Source of the DNA: Haloarcula rubra
GTDB taxonomy: Archaea; Halobacteriota; Halobacteria; Halobacteriales; Haloarculaceae
NCBI RefSeq assembly: GCF_019599465.1
Contig: NZ_RKLR01000010.1
Span: 51,283-115,282 of the forward strand
Length of the DNA: 64,000 bases
Direction: 5' to 3'
Below the pieces are notes generated by a model. The model saw only the letters and a list, made by a program, of their open reading frames with translations, did no database searches and was not told where the DNA came from. Shown here one piece after another: positions 25,386-34,663 of this stretch. Each line of letters begins with the position of its first letter. The first letter of the stretch is position 1. A program made the position numbers and the translations under genes.

Positions 25386-28304
25386 ATGAGCGAATCGCCA
25401 CCCGAAGCAGAGTTTCATAGCATCTTTTTCACTCGATTGCGAGACTACATCCATCGTGAAGACTCCCCATTTAATTCAGTAAGGATTGAGGAAAACAACG
25501 ACCGTGGGCGGGCAGATATCTTTGTCGACTCTGACTTGACAGGTAGTCTCGTTATCGAAATCAAAAAAGACAGTGTTTATCCACTGAATTCTGATGTAAT
25601 CAAACAAGCCAGAGATTATGCAGATGCAACTGGTGTAGACTACTTCGCCACATGCAACTCCAATGACTTTTTCTTATTCCACTACAGCGGGCAGATAGAA
25701 ATTGCTGAAATACCGTATTACTACCTCAACATGCGGGATGTGGATCTCTACGATCAATCACTAAACGACCGCATCCCGACGATTCTAAATGCGGTCCAGT
25801 ATCTAACAAACAGAGGGGAACTCCCTAAGCAAGGGGAGCGAGATAGAGTTGTTGGCCTTCTTCGCTCGTTCCACACCTCAATTTGGCCGACTTTTCAAGC
25901 ACTGGCTCGAGAAAAATACGGCACCGATCCAACATTCACAGACAAATTTGACGAATGGGTCCTTGAGAACGATTACTCCTCTTTGGACAAGTCTGAACAG
26001 TTCGCTCTAGCTGCAAAACAGTATGCATACTTAATTTCGAACAAGATTCTATTCTACGAGGTAGTTCGGGAACAAACTCCAGACCCGGTCGAGACTGAAA
26101 GTGGCTTTGCGCTCGACTCACTCGTTGATGGGATCTCTGAGTCTGGAGTTGATCGACATATCGAACAACAATTTCAGGAAATTCAGGATGAAATCGATTA
26201 TGAGCCAGTGTTTGACGAAGACTCGTCGCTATTTGCGGACTACCCACATAATGCAAAAACCCGGAAGGCGATTGTCGATCTCCTGGGTAGCATTGAAGCA
26301 AAAAAGATCTCCCAAATTGATGAAGACCTCCTGGGTGAACTGTACGAGGAACTAATCCCAGAGAGCGAACGTAGGGACCTTGGTCAGTTCTACACACACC
26401 CCGATATCGCAGAGGCGATTTGTAACTGGGCCATTGAACCCGATTCAGAGGATATCCCACGGGTACTTGATCCAGCATCAGGGAGTGGGACTTTTACTGT
26501 TGAGGCATACCACCGAATCCAGCAAGTAAACCCAACAGCGACTCATCAAGAGATCGTCGACAATATCGTTGCTGTTGATATTAATCGATTTCCGCTTCAT
26601 CTAACGGCACTTAACCTCTCTTCGAGGAATATCCAAAAGAAGACCCGTGAGCTGCATACTTTCAATGACTCATTCTTTACACTCTCCCCACAAGACAAAC
26701 GTATTCCGAGAAGCGATGACGACGGTGACGAGCTGGGCAACTTTGACGCTGCTGTAGCTAATCCGCCATATATCCGCCAGGAAAACTTGTACCCGAATAA
26801 GGAACATTTCCGCTCTCATCTAAAAGATTTCGCCGGGAATAATTCTAAGCTCTATTACAGTGGTAGAAAGAGCCTGTCGAAGAAATCAGACGCCTATATT
26901 TACTTCATCACACATGCCATACAATTCCTGAGAGATGGTGGCCGTCTCGGGTTCATTGTTCCAACGAAATGGTTGATTACAAAATATGGTGAGTCTTTCC
27001 AGGAGTTCCTGTACGACCAAACAAAGATCCATGCAGTAGTCGGGTTCTCAGATAGAGCATTTACTGCACTTGTTGACACGGTCTTACTCTTCGTCGAGCG
27101 ATGTGAGGACGAACAGGAACGCCAGGAATCCGTTGTTGATTTTATCCGTGTAAAAGAGCAGCTATCTCCTGAGGACCTGTCTTCTATCGCGGGATATCAA
27201 CGTTCTGTACCAGACGACAAGTTGTTCGATATCGAGGTATCTGACGAGTATCGGACAGTGAGTGTCCCACAGCGGCATCTGGAGGAACAGGGTGGACAAA
27301 AATTAGGATATTATCTCTATGGTCCGAGCCCATTTATTCCTCTTGTAAATAGCAAAAAGATGGTAGAATTAGAAGAATTTGCAGAGGTTTCATTTGGCAA
27401 TAAAACCGGGAATAATGGATTCTTCTTGCTCGATGAGCAGGAAGTCTCTCAATGGGATATTGATGAACGGTTCTTGAAGCCTGCTATCCGTTCTATTCGG
27501 GATATGGAGTCACTGACCTTGACAGAGACAGATCAATATCTGCTCGACTTCAGTGAGTATGTAAAAGGGGTCGAAGCCCAGAGATCTGGGTTGCGTTCTA
27601 ATAGTAATCTCGCAGAAGAAGTTAAAAAGCAATTGCGTGAAGATGGATATAATTCTACGCTAAGGTATCTTGAACACGGAGAAGACGAAGGAGTTCCAGA
27701 GGGGAGGACTGTCTCTGAGCAGAATACGCCGTGGTTTAATTTGGGCGAACTCCTGGTTCCTGAAGTACTCCATCCAGTCTTCTATAACGAGAGAGTATTC
27801 ACCGTGGACAATATTGGTGGGTTTGCGCCAACGAACGCTATTCAATGTATAGATGTTACTCGATATGAGGATGTCATCCAATATATATTAAACTCCACTG
27901 TTTATAAAATAATGCTTGAGTTATGGGGTCGTCATGAGGGTGGCGGCGCACTGCAACTGCTCACCTACGAAGTATCCTCAGTCCCGGTCCCTAATCCGGA
28001 GCTGATGTCTGACTCACAGAGAGAACGAATCAAGGACGCCGGTCAGAGAATGGTCCGCGGTGAGACTGACGCAAGAGCTGAGTTGGATCGGGTAATACTG
28101 GAGTTCCTCGAACTCGATATGTCCCCTGAGGAACTACAGGCTGCTCATAGAGGTATGATGAGTCAGCGAATTGAAGGAGCAGCGAATGAAAACGTGATGA
28201 TCAAAGATATTGACGACTTCGATGATTACAACTTAGATTCATTGATTCCAGACTATGATCCCGATAATGACGATAGTATGAATACGAACCTCAGTGACTT
28301 CTGA
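25386..28304 (+). CDS. Type IIG restriction-modification enzyme
   Basis: 972 residues from the ATG at 25386. An N-terminal PD-(D/E)xK-type nuclease region shows D44 in RADIFVD and E58-x-K60 in LVIEIKKD. The adenine-N6 methyltransferase core has motif X GQFYTHP (333-339), motif I DPASGSGT (362-369) and motif IV NPPY (459-462). The last 400 residues should be the target-recognition domain. Cutting and methylation in one chain need no separate partner, and none is seen. The gene is clearly AT-richer than its neighbours, with many AAA, ATA and TTA codons, a sign of recent transfer. It probably protects against foreign DNA. Confidence 0.88.
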   Translation: MSESPPEAEFHSIFFTRLRDYIHREDSPFNSVRIEENNDRGRADIFVDSDLTGSLVIEIKKDSVYPLNSDVIKQARDYADATGVDYFATCNSNDFFLFHYSGQIEIAEIPYYYLNMRDVDLYDQSLNDRIPTILNAVQYLTNRGELPKQGERDRVVGLLRSFHTSIWPTFQALAREKYGTDPTFTDKFDEWVLENDYSSLDKSEQFALAAKQYAYLISNKILFYEVVREQTPDPVETESGFALDSLVDGISESGVDRHIEQQFQEIQDEIDYEPVFDEDSSLFADYPHNAKTRKAIVDLLGSIEAKKISQIDEDLLGELYEELIPESERRDLGQFYTHPDIAEAICNWAIEPDSEDIPRVLDPASGSGTFTVEAYHRIQQVNPTATHQEIVDNIVAVDINRFPLHLTALNLSSRNIQKKTRELHTFNDSFFTLSPQDKRIPRSDDDGDELGNFDAAVANPPYIRQENLYPNKEHFRSHLKDFAGNNSKLYYSGRKSLSKKSDAYIYFITHAIQFLRDGGRLGFIVPTKWLITKYGESFQEFLYDQTKIHAVVGFSDRAFTALVDTVLLFVERCEDEQERQESVVDFIRVKEQLSPEDLSSIAGYQRSVPDDKLFDIEVSDEYRTVSVPQRHLEEQGGQKLGYYLYGPSPFIPLVNSKKMVELEEFAEVSFGNKTGNNGFFLLDEQEVSQWDIDERFLKPAIRSIRDMESLTLTETDQYLLDFSEYVKGVEAQRSGLRSNSNLAEEVKKQLREDGYNSTLRYLEHGEDEGVPEGRTVSEQNTPWFNLGELLVPEVLHPVFYNERVFTVDNIGGFAPTNAIQCIDVTRYEDVIQYILNSTVYKIMLELWGRHEGGGALQLLTYEVSSVPVPNPELMSDSQRERIKDAGQRMVRGETDARAELDRVILEFLELDMSPEELQAAHRGMMSQRIEGAANENVMIKDIDDFDDYNLDSLIPDYDPDNDDSMNTNLSDF

Positions 28305-28689
28305 GCAGGGTATCTACTCAAGTCCGTCCTCGTCAACGTCGTCGCCATCGGGCGTTCGGGTCTCGGTACAGTCTGTCACCTGTGTCCGAGCCATACACTG
28401 GGCTGACTAAACCGATGGGTATAGTGCTACGTTGAGTGCGTGATCGGAAGCCGAAATCACACCTCTATCGAGAAGAAAACACCACGCTCACACTCTCAAA
28501 CCAGGTCTGAAGCCACATGAATATAGCCGGGCGTTGATGTCTTGCTGGGGTATCCTCAGGGATTTCCGGTGGATTATCGATTTTGCCAATAAAACTATGA
28601 GACATGCATCAGACCATGTATTGCGGGCTATCAGAGGCACCTAACAGGGCGGGTAATTCTCTCTACACCCGCTCTGAATCTGCGGTTGG
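28305..28689. other. Stretch after the restriction-modification gene
   Basis: No supported gene. A 26-codon minus-strand frame beginning ATGGCTCGGACACAG (ending at 28314) is acidic but too short to judge. Nothing else was recognised. Confidence 0.35.
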
Positions 28690-28880
28690 TCAAGTACCGG
28701 CAATTCGGGCAACAAAATCGCTCGCGATGATACACTGGTAGTGACCGCTCCAGACATCGCTGAACACATTAGCATCAGCCTGTTCGTTATTACCCCAACT
28801 CGTTATCAGTCGTGGTAGATCCGGTGTAGAGGCCTCATCTAATAAATCAAGAACAAGGTCAGTCGTAGTAGCTGATTCGT
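28690..28880 (-). pseudogene. Coding-like fragment overlapping the TRAM gene end
   Basis: A minus-strand frame with no start codon reads SATTTDLVLDLLDEASTPDL, then ITSWGNNEQADANVFSDVW and YQCIIASDFVARIAGT before a stop at 28690-28692. The composition is typical for haloarchaea, so it may be the C-terminal end of a lost gene. It overlaps the last bases of the TRAM gene in another frame. Family unknown. Confidence 0.3.
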
Positions 28881-29269
28881 TCAGTGACCGAGGCGAACGC
28901 TACGTTCTGGTTTACAGCTTCTATCTCAACGGCGACGCGTTCACCGACTTCCGTGTCGGGGACGATGATGACGTAACCGCGGTCGACGCGTGCCACGCCA
29001 TCGCCCTGGTCGCCGATATTCTCAATCTCGACACGCCGTGTCTCACCCTCTTCGACAGGCGGCTGGGGTGCCTCATGGGTATCCGACTGGGATGGACTCT
29101 CGGGCCGCTGATTCTCTGAATCCGTCGGGAGAAGCGCAACCCGATACGTCTCATCAGCGTCTATCACGCCAGCGTCAACCTCTGTCTTGGGAACCTCAAT
29201 CACAAGCGACTCCTCGGTCTCCTCAACATCAGCAGTAAACAAACTGCGAAGGTGTGTCGGAATCTCCAT
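28859..29269 (-). CDS. TRAM-domain protein
   Basis: 136 residues. The C-terminal 60 residues (GETRRVEIENIGDQGDGVAR, VDRGYVIIVPDTEVGERVAV, then EAVNQNVAFASV) form a TRAM domain, an OB-like RNA-binding fold. The N-terminal half is acidic with a Pro/Ser linker. Archaeal small TRAM proteins are known to act as RNA chaperones, particularly in the cold; this one has an extra N-terminal domain, so its role may differ. It appears to be a single gene. Confidence 0.8.
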   Translation of the reverse strand: MEIPTHLRSLFTADVEETEESLVIEVPKTEVDAGVIDADETYRVALLPTDSENQRPESPSQSDTHEAPQPPVEEGETRRVEIENIGDQGDGVARVDRGYVIIVPDTEVGERVAVEIEAVNQNVAFASVTERISYYD

Positions 29270-29332
29270 CTGTCTAAGATAGCCTCTTGGTTAGAAATCT
29301 TAGAGTCTACCCATTTGAGTCTATTGCCAAAA

Positions 29333-29527
29333 TTAGTCAGGACAGACAACCTCTCCGCAGGCAGGACACTCGGCCCAGATGCCAGTCGTCCCGTCGTCTT
29401 TCTCGTACTCGACTAACACCCACCCGGCTGGAATAGGTTCGGTACACTCCGGGCACTGACCGAGTGTCGACGCATCACGATCCACGATGATAGGACGAGG
29501 AAGTAGATTCGCTACGTCTTCCTCCAA
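29333..29527 (-). CDS. Small zinc-ribbon protein with TTG start
   Basis: 64 residues. CPEC and CPAC, with a final Cys near the C-terminus (VVCPD), make a zinc ribbon; the N-terminus is DVANLLPRPIIVDRDAST. The only in-frame start near the coding region is TTG at 29527, since no ATG or GTG follows the upstream non-coding stretch. It might begin elsewhere. Function is unknown; several similar proteins lie in this window. Confidence 0.55.
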   Translation of the reverse strand: MEEDVANLLPRPIIVDRDASTLGQCPECTEPIPAGWVLVEYEKDDGTTGIWAECPACGEVVCPD

Positions 29528-29635
29528 CGGCTGGAATAGTAAACGTTTGGCAGGGAACGCCCCGTCGCCTGTCGAATACGATAGTCACCGAGCATCCAGA
29601 AGTACTACATCAGTACTGTCGGTACGTTCGAATCT

Positions 29636-29791
29636 ATGGGTGTCCGCACAGTCTTGACTCGCCTGTTCGCAGACAGCGAAGCGGACGTCATCGTCGAATG
29701 TCGACAGTGCGGCACAACGGTTGCTCCCGAGACAGACAGGTGTGACACCTGTGGTGGGACTGAATTTTGTCGGTACGACATTCCAGCATAA
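29636..29791 (+). CDS. Very small zinc-ribbon protein
   Basis: 51 residues from the ATG at 29636. CRQC and CDTCGG flank a 13-residue loop. The N-terminus TVLTRLFADSEADVIVE is typical of short haloarchaeal zinc-ribbon proteins. No partner is visible. Confidence 0.55.
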   Translation: MGVRTVLTRLFADSEADVIVECRQCGTTVAPETDRCDTCGGTEFCRYDIPA

Positions 29792-29884
29792 GCTAGTCCG
29801 ACGTCGTTCTGAACGGTCGCCCTACACTCACCCTCTGTGTGCAACCAGGATAGCTCGACGGCGTCGCAAACCCTCGGGATATCG

Positions 29885-29991
29885 GTGTAGTGGTAGTGAG
29901 ACGACGCAATCTACCCCCGTTTCAGTGTAGTGGTAGCGAGACGACGCAACCACCCCCCGTTGTTCAGTATACTGGTAGACCGACGACGTTA
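29885..29991. repeat. Three direct repeats, about 40-base period
   Basis: A 25-base unit with core TAGTGGTAG and GACGACGC starts at 29885, 29925 and 29967. The first two copies differ at one base; the third is more divergent. The spacers are 15-17 bases and C-rich. Not a CRISPR: spacers are too short and similar. Could be iterons or binding sites. Confidence 0.6.
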
Positions 29992-30261
29992 CTGAACCAT
30001 GCCGACCTCACTCTCTGTTTATACTTGCGGGAATAGAGCCGACGTTATCGAGAAGGGAGCCACACACCACGACAGATGCCTACTAGCGGAGAGGGGGAGC
30101 CCCACGGTCAAATAGGACGAAGGCCTACTGAGCGCACGCCGGTCCTTAGGCGGACACACTGCTCATAGCGCCGCCGAAACCCTGTGACCTCACGTTCGTC
30201 CAGAGTCAGAATGTTCACCCCAGCGTAGAAATCCACTTGAACAGTCGGGTCGAATCAACGC
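29992..30261. other. Intergenic stretch after the repeat triplet
   Basis: About 270 bases with no open frame of haloarchaeal character. The winged-helix gene at 30262 begins immediately downstream. Nothing specific was recognised. Confidence 0.35.
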
Positions 30262-30669
30262 ATGTCGATGTCCGGTGAGAAGCCACCAGAGCCCGAGAAC
30301 GTGCTACCCGAGAACAGCGTCCTCACCCTCGAAGCCTATCTCGAAATGCTTGCGGTGCTGAGTACCCGATCACAGTTCGAACTCGTTCGGTATCTCATCC
30401 AGCACGGCGAAATGTCGAAATCGACGCTCCAAACAGCGTTCGACACTGAGGCAGACGCGTTAGAGTCACACCTGCAGGCACTCACCGACGTCGGCCTGGT
30501 CGAGACGCGAGCGAAGAATCGGACCGAAGGTGCGCTTGCGTATTCGTACCGCGCGACAATGTTCGCTGAGGTGCTCTTCGAGGAGGGTATCGAAGAACTG
30601 CTCCAGCGTGAGACCGACAGTGAGGACAGTTACAGTAGCTCTGGCGGAGTCTACTCATCGGACACTTAG
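30262..30669 (+). CDS. Winged-helix (ArsR-like) DNA-binding protein
   Basis: 135 residues. The region 25-105 (LEAYLEMLAVLSTRSQFELV, YLIQHGEMSKSTLQTAF, LESHLQALTDVGLVE) is a winged-helix domain of the kind used by haloarchaeal regulators. The C-terminus is acidic and Ser-rich. It lies between two tandem-repeat arrays (29.9 and 31.1-31.4 kb), which might contain its binding sites or belong to a replication module; this is inference. Confidence 0.7.
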   Translation: MSMSGEKPPEPENVLPENSVLTLEAYLEMLAVLSTRSQFELVRYLIQHGEMSKSTLQTAFDTEADALESHLQALTDVGLVETRAKNRTEGALAYSYRATMFAEVLFEEGIEELLQRETDSEDSYSSSGGVYSSDT

Positions 30670-30721
30670 GAGAGGCACTGAAAGGGGGACTACATTTAGA
30701 GTAGGGACGGTACTTCGCTAG

Positions 30722-31114
30722 ACCGTCGACCCAACCACGGAGACCATCACCGACAGACGTCTCAAATGCGGGTCCTGTGGATGGACCCCGAAAAAGGAAC
30801 GCTGCGACCAACTCAGAGAAACCCTTCAAGCCCTACTGAGTGGCGAAGACTCTGGCCCCGGCGCTGACGGCGACACCGGGCAGGCCGACGAACAGGCCGC
30901 GCCTTCCGGATCCGAGGACAGCACTACCGACGGCCAGCGAGAAACAGCCCGCCCGCCAGTTCCACGGGAACACCACCTGACCAGCCTCGTGAACAACCCG
31001 CGCCAAATCTATATCACTTGCCTGATAGGTGGGGTGGTAGAGGGGCACCAGACCACCCAACACCAGCAAGGCAACAGCCCCGTTCACCCCTCTGGTGTTG
31101 ACACCACAGTATGA
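30722..31114 (+). pseudogene. Fragment of a zinc-binding protein without a start
   Basis: About 130 codons, open from just after a TAG at 30719-30721 to the TGA at 31112-31114. LKCGSCGWTPKKERCDQLRE supplies three cysteines, followed by an acidic linker (GEDSGPGADGDTGQADEQAA) and PPVPREHHLTSLVNNPRQIY. No ATG, GTG or TTG start is usable. Probably the remnant of a larger gene; family unknown. Confidence 0.45.
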
Positions 31115-31119
31115 AAAAA

Positions 31120-31373
31120 CACTACCCGAAACCACATGGTGACAGCACTATGCCCACCCAGAACCCTACCCAAAACTACATGGTGCCAGCATTATACCCC
31201 TCCAGCACCCTACCCAAAACTACATCATGTCAGCACCCTACCCCTCTCGCACACCCCCTCATACCATAGCCCTACCTATCCAGCACCCTACCCGAAACCA
31301 CATGGTGCCAGCACCATACCCCTCCAGCACCCTACCCAAAACCACATGATGCCAGCACCCTACCTCCCCCCTA
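31120..31373. repeat. 44-base tandem repeat array
   Basis: Units with the core CCTACCCAAAACCACATGGT and GCCAGCACCATACCCCTCCA recur at about 31120, 31164, 31208, 31286 and 31330, with a degenerate, shortened unit between the third and fourth. The 44-base period is not a multiple of three, so a repeated peptide is unlikely. The plus strand is very C-rich and G-poor here. Not a CRISPR, since units abut without unique spacers. Confidence 0.75.
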
Positions 31374-32027
31374 TCTGCCCCGAACGACACTATATGGGCC
31401 CCCACCCCCCTTGCGGAGAACTAGGAGGGGGGTCCACGAGAGCGAGAGCATAGACTGATTCGACTGTGAGAGACTGGTGCGAATCCCACCATGCGGTATG
31501 TGGGCGGTATCTAGTAGAATCTGATAGGTCCATGTGCGGTATGAGCGGCGACAGCCGTCGAGAGAGTGGGCACAGACAGGACCGACAGTCCACCAGCCAG
31601 GTGAGAGTGAACGGGCAGTCCGGCTGCACCGGGGTGGACATGGGAGGTGCCTGAACAGGTTCGAGAGGCGAGCGTGCGTAGGCAATGGACAGTAGGTGTG
31701 AGCACCGCGGCCTACTGGGGGTTCGGTGCGGTCAACGTCACGTCGACAGACAGGTGCGCTGAAGCATGAGGGTGTGTGGGTGTGAGGACCGCGGTCCCCT
31801 GGTGGGTGAAGTCGACGTCGACAGACAGGCTCAGTTCCCGCGATTGGCTTCTGATTCGTGGGCCACGTGGCCGTGTGGAAGCCCCCGGGTTCGGCCCCCT
31901 GTCTGTCTTCCCTGTCGCTCGGCGACGGCGTCGACAGAACGAGTCGGCGCTCTACAGTTGGAGCAAACCGAGTGACTCCACTTGACACCGAGTCGGTTCA
32001 CTCCACTAGTCGAGCGGTCTCGCCATC
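31374..32027. other. Long non-coding stretch between repeat array and broken gene
   Basis: About 650 bases. Open frames on both strands are low in Asp/Glu and match no family. Apart from the imperfect direct repeat at 31695-31829, nothing was recognised. A non-coding RNA or replication region is possible but not supported. Confidence 0.35.
31695..31829. repeat. Imperfect direct repeat of about 55 bases
   Basis: GGTGTGAGCACCGCGG (31695) and GGTGTGAGGACCGCGG (31779) are each followed 29-36 bases later by ACGTCGACAGACAGG (31740 and 31815). The copies lie about 84 bases apart. No gene is recognised here. Confidence 0.5.
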
Positions 32028-32415
32028 TCACCTGACCCGGTTGACCGCTTCGAGATCTGCAATCTGGCCTCGGACGTCGGTTGTACCTGGTCCCAGACCG
32101 GCCGCCAGTTCGTCGACTGTCATCGGGTCATCGACGGTCGTCGGGTCGTCGAGCGCCTGACGGACTTCGAGCCCACGGTCGTGTCGGTTGGTCAGAGTCC
32201 CTGGGCGTTATCACGCAGTACCGTTCCTCGAGTTCAGACAAGGCCTCGTTCGGGAGGGTGACGAACTGATCCTCACGGAACCGGTCGATCCGGGCATCGG
32301 GCGTCCCGGACGACGTCGGCGACGCCGGCCCGATCATCTCTCGCCAGACCGTGTGTTCGTCGGGGCCTTTCTCCCCGTGGTGGAGCAGTCTCAATCCGGT
32401 GTCCACTGTTGCCAC
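32028..32415 (-). pseudogene. Winged-helix protein broken by a frameshift
   Basis: The first part (MATVDTGLRLLHHGEKGPDE, then FREDQFVTLPNEALSELEER) runs from 32415. Near 32195 the coding sense moves to another frame, giving NRHDRGLEVRQALDDPTTVD, DELAAGLGPGTTDVRGQIAD and LEAVNRVR before the stop at 32028-32030. The tail is a helix-turn-helix. A single-base indel explains the break. Function unknown. Confidence 0.45.
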
Positions 32416-33580
32416 TGTATCGATTCACGGTTTCCGATAATACGCTTCGAAGGGCGATTCGGCGGTTGTCCCGGAGCAGCTGGCGGCGGCGATGCCGACC
32501 TCGGCGATACACTAATCGAATGCTCCGGTTGACATGCGGAGGATCCGTAACCGAAAGGGTCTGAAAGAGAGCGACATGGGAAGGAACTCGTCGGCTTCGG
32601 CCTGACGAGAGTCTACCCCGAGTGGATTCGAGTTCCGCAGGACGTAATCAGTTTTCAGCGAAGTGCTGTCGTTCTGGACAGAGGCGGTGGCCTGCTGCAG
32701 CCTCGGTATTCGGTTCAGATGATCGACGTTTCTTCGGCACCGACCCGACCGTACCCGGTCCCACTTCTCGAAGATGCTGGAGGGTCGTCTCGGCCAACCC
32801 GCTATGCCGTCTCTAGTTACAATAGTAGTGACCGAGCGATTCTTATTACGAGAGAGATCAATTCTTTTTCTGATTGATGGGACAGTATACGCCAATTATG
32901 TGTTCATAGTTGACTTTTTGATTTTGAGTGAAGTTATTGAGTTCCGTATTAGGATAGTTGAGTTCGATATTTTCTTTTCGGGGTGTATATCTCTCTTCAC
33001 TGTCGAGTTATTTGAGTATATCGCAGTATCCAGAGATTTCTCTGCTGTCGAATCAGAACTCTTCTACGAATCAGCTTCCAAAATTGCAGATAGAGCCCGA
33101 AACGAAATCGGTAGGAACCCACGATTCGCACGGCGTGTCACGCGATGGGCAGACAGTGTGAGTGCCGTCGGACCCTCGAGGCCGCTGAGTTGCCAACAGC
33201 ATCGGCGAACAGCTTTGAGATACCATACGTACCCTTGTTATCCTGAAGTTGACGACGCCGGCTACCCGAGACAGCGATACAGTCGTCAGAGCGCCACTCA
33301 GCGGCATTGAAGCCGTCAGTACTGTCGTAGAAAATATTTGTACGGTCGTTACACGCTCAGTTCAGTTGTGACATATTTCGTATATTTTCTCGGCTCGTTA
33401 TTCCTAGGCCCGGATTTTGGGGCTGTAGATGGCCTTCAAGACCGTCTTCCAGTATTCTATCGTTCTCTACTACTATTATGTATTGGCCGGGTACAAAGAG
33501 ATGTCTGGCGTGTTTGGAATCATATACATTTCACGGATTCGTGCGTTAGACATTCATACCCGGGGTCCCAGAAGACGTAC
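32416..33580. other. AT-rich gap before the carbohydrate region
   Basis: Over 1.1 kb without a supported gene; 32820-33070 and 33340-33560 are strongly AT-rich. Frames present on either strand lack the acidic composition of real proteins. ATCATATAC near 33520 may be part of the TrmB-type gene promoter. This gap separates the mobile-gene zone from the ordered carbohydrate genes. Confidence 0.4.
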
Positions 33581-34663
33581 ATGGACCGTGAAACCCTGAA
33601 ACGCGCGCTAGAAAACGCCGACCTCACGAACTACGAGGCAGAAGCGTATCTGACCCTCGTGGACTACGGCCGGCTCCCGGCGGTCGACGTCGCGAAGAAG
33701 TCCGATATCCCGACCTCACAGGTGTACGACACGCTGCGGTCGCTAGAGTCGAAAGGCTTCGTCGAGACCATCGACCACGACCGGCTCCACGCCGAACCGT
33801 CGGATCCGGTGGACATACTCACACACCTGCGGGAACGGGGCGAACTGTTCAGCAACGCGGCCGAGGAACTGGAAGAGCGCTGGGACCAACCCGACCTCAG
33901 CGACCATCGGGTCGGCGTCGTCAAACACGCGGACACCGTCCTCGAACACACGCGCAACCAGATTCGGGAGGCGGAAATCGGCATCGAGGTGGCACTGACG
34001 GCCGACCAGTTCGAGTCCCTGCAGGCCGAACTCACCGAAGCCGCAGAGCGGGGCGTCGTGGTCCACGTCGCCGTCTACTACGAGCCGGGGTTAGAGGACC
34101 TGAGCGAGGACTGGGATCGTACAGGACAGGGTATCGAGATACACGTCGTGAAGATACCGGGGCCGTTTCTGGCAGTCCTCGACCGCACGCAGACGTTTTT
34201 CGCTCCGAACTCTCGGTCCGAAGAAGATTACGGCATCCTCATCAACGACAACATCCTCTCGTTCATCAACCACTGGTACTTCCAGACGTGCCTCTGGTAC
34301 TCCTGGGATCCACTCCTGCCGGACCAGCAGACGCCGAAGACCTACATCAGCCTCAAGGAGTTCATCAGGGACGTGTCGACGATCTACTTCGACGGGGCGG
34401 AGGTCGCGGTCACTGTCGCCGGCATAGACACGGAAACCCGCGAGCGGCGGGAGATAACCGGGACGGTCACGGACATCTACTATCCCAACGTCTTCGTCAA
34501 CGAGTCGCCGTCTCTGGAGCGACTCTCGACGTACTCCATCATCTGGGTCGACACTGGTTCGGAAGAGGTGTCGGTCGGTGGGTGGGGAGCGGTGTTCGAG
34601 GAGTTCGAGGCCCAGAAGATTACGCTCGAAGCCGTCTCCTTCGAGCACGCCGATCAGGCGTAG
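33581..34663 (+). CDS. TrmB-family sugar-responsive regulator 1
   Basis: 360 residues from the ATG at 33581. Winged helix at 10-75 (LTNYEAEAYLTLVDYGRLPA ... IPTSQVYDTLRSLESKG), a short coiled segment, then the sugar-binding TrmB domain (IEVALTADQFESLQAELTEA to VGGWGAVFEEFEA). TrmB proteins repress or activate sugar transport and metabolism genes depending on bound sugar. It converges with the GH3 gene, overlapping by 10 bases at the ends. It is the probable regulator of the neighbouring glucosidase and transporter, whose promoters share a GACCA/TGGT repeat. Confidence 0.85.
   Translation: MDRETLKRALENADLTNYEAEAYLTLVDYGRLPAVDVAKKSDIPTSQVYDTLRSLESKGFVETIDHDRLHAEPSDPVDILTHLRERGELFSNAAEELEERWDQPDLSDHRVGVVKHADTVLEHTRNQIREAEIGIEVALTADQFESLQAELTEAAERGVVVHVAVYYEPGLEDLSEDWDRTGQGIEIHVVKIPGPFLAVLDRTQTFFAPNSRSEEDYGILINDNILSFINHWYFQTCLWYSWDPLLPDQQTPKTYISLKEFIRDVSTIYFDGAEVAVTVAGIDTETRERREITGTVTDIYYPNVFVNESPSLERLSTYSIIWVDTGSEEVSVGGWGAVFEEFEAQKITLEAVSFEHADQA

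Noticed and set aside
28314..28395. A 26-codon acidic minus-strand frame
   Set aside because: Too short to distinguish from chance and without promoter or relatives.
29885..29991. Possible short CRISPR array
   Set aside because: Only three units, spacers of 15-17 bases that resemble each other, and no cas genes in the window.
31136..31453. Pro-rich protein encoded by the tandem array
   Set aside because: The 44-base period breaks the reading frame from unit to unit, so no peptide repeat results; composition is non-haloarchaeal.
32512..32895. 127-codon minus-strand frame in the AT-rich gap
   Set aside because: Very basic and Ser/Arg-rich, no domain, no start signal.
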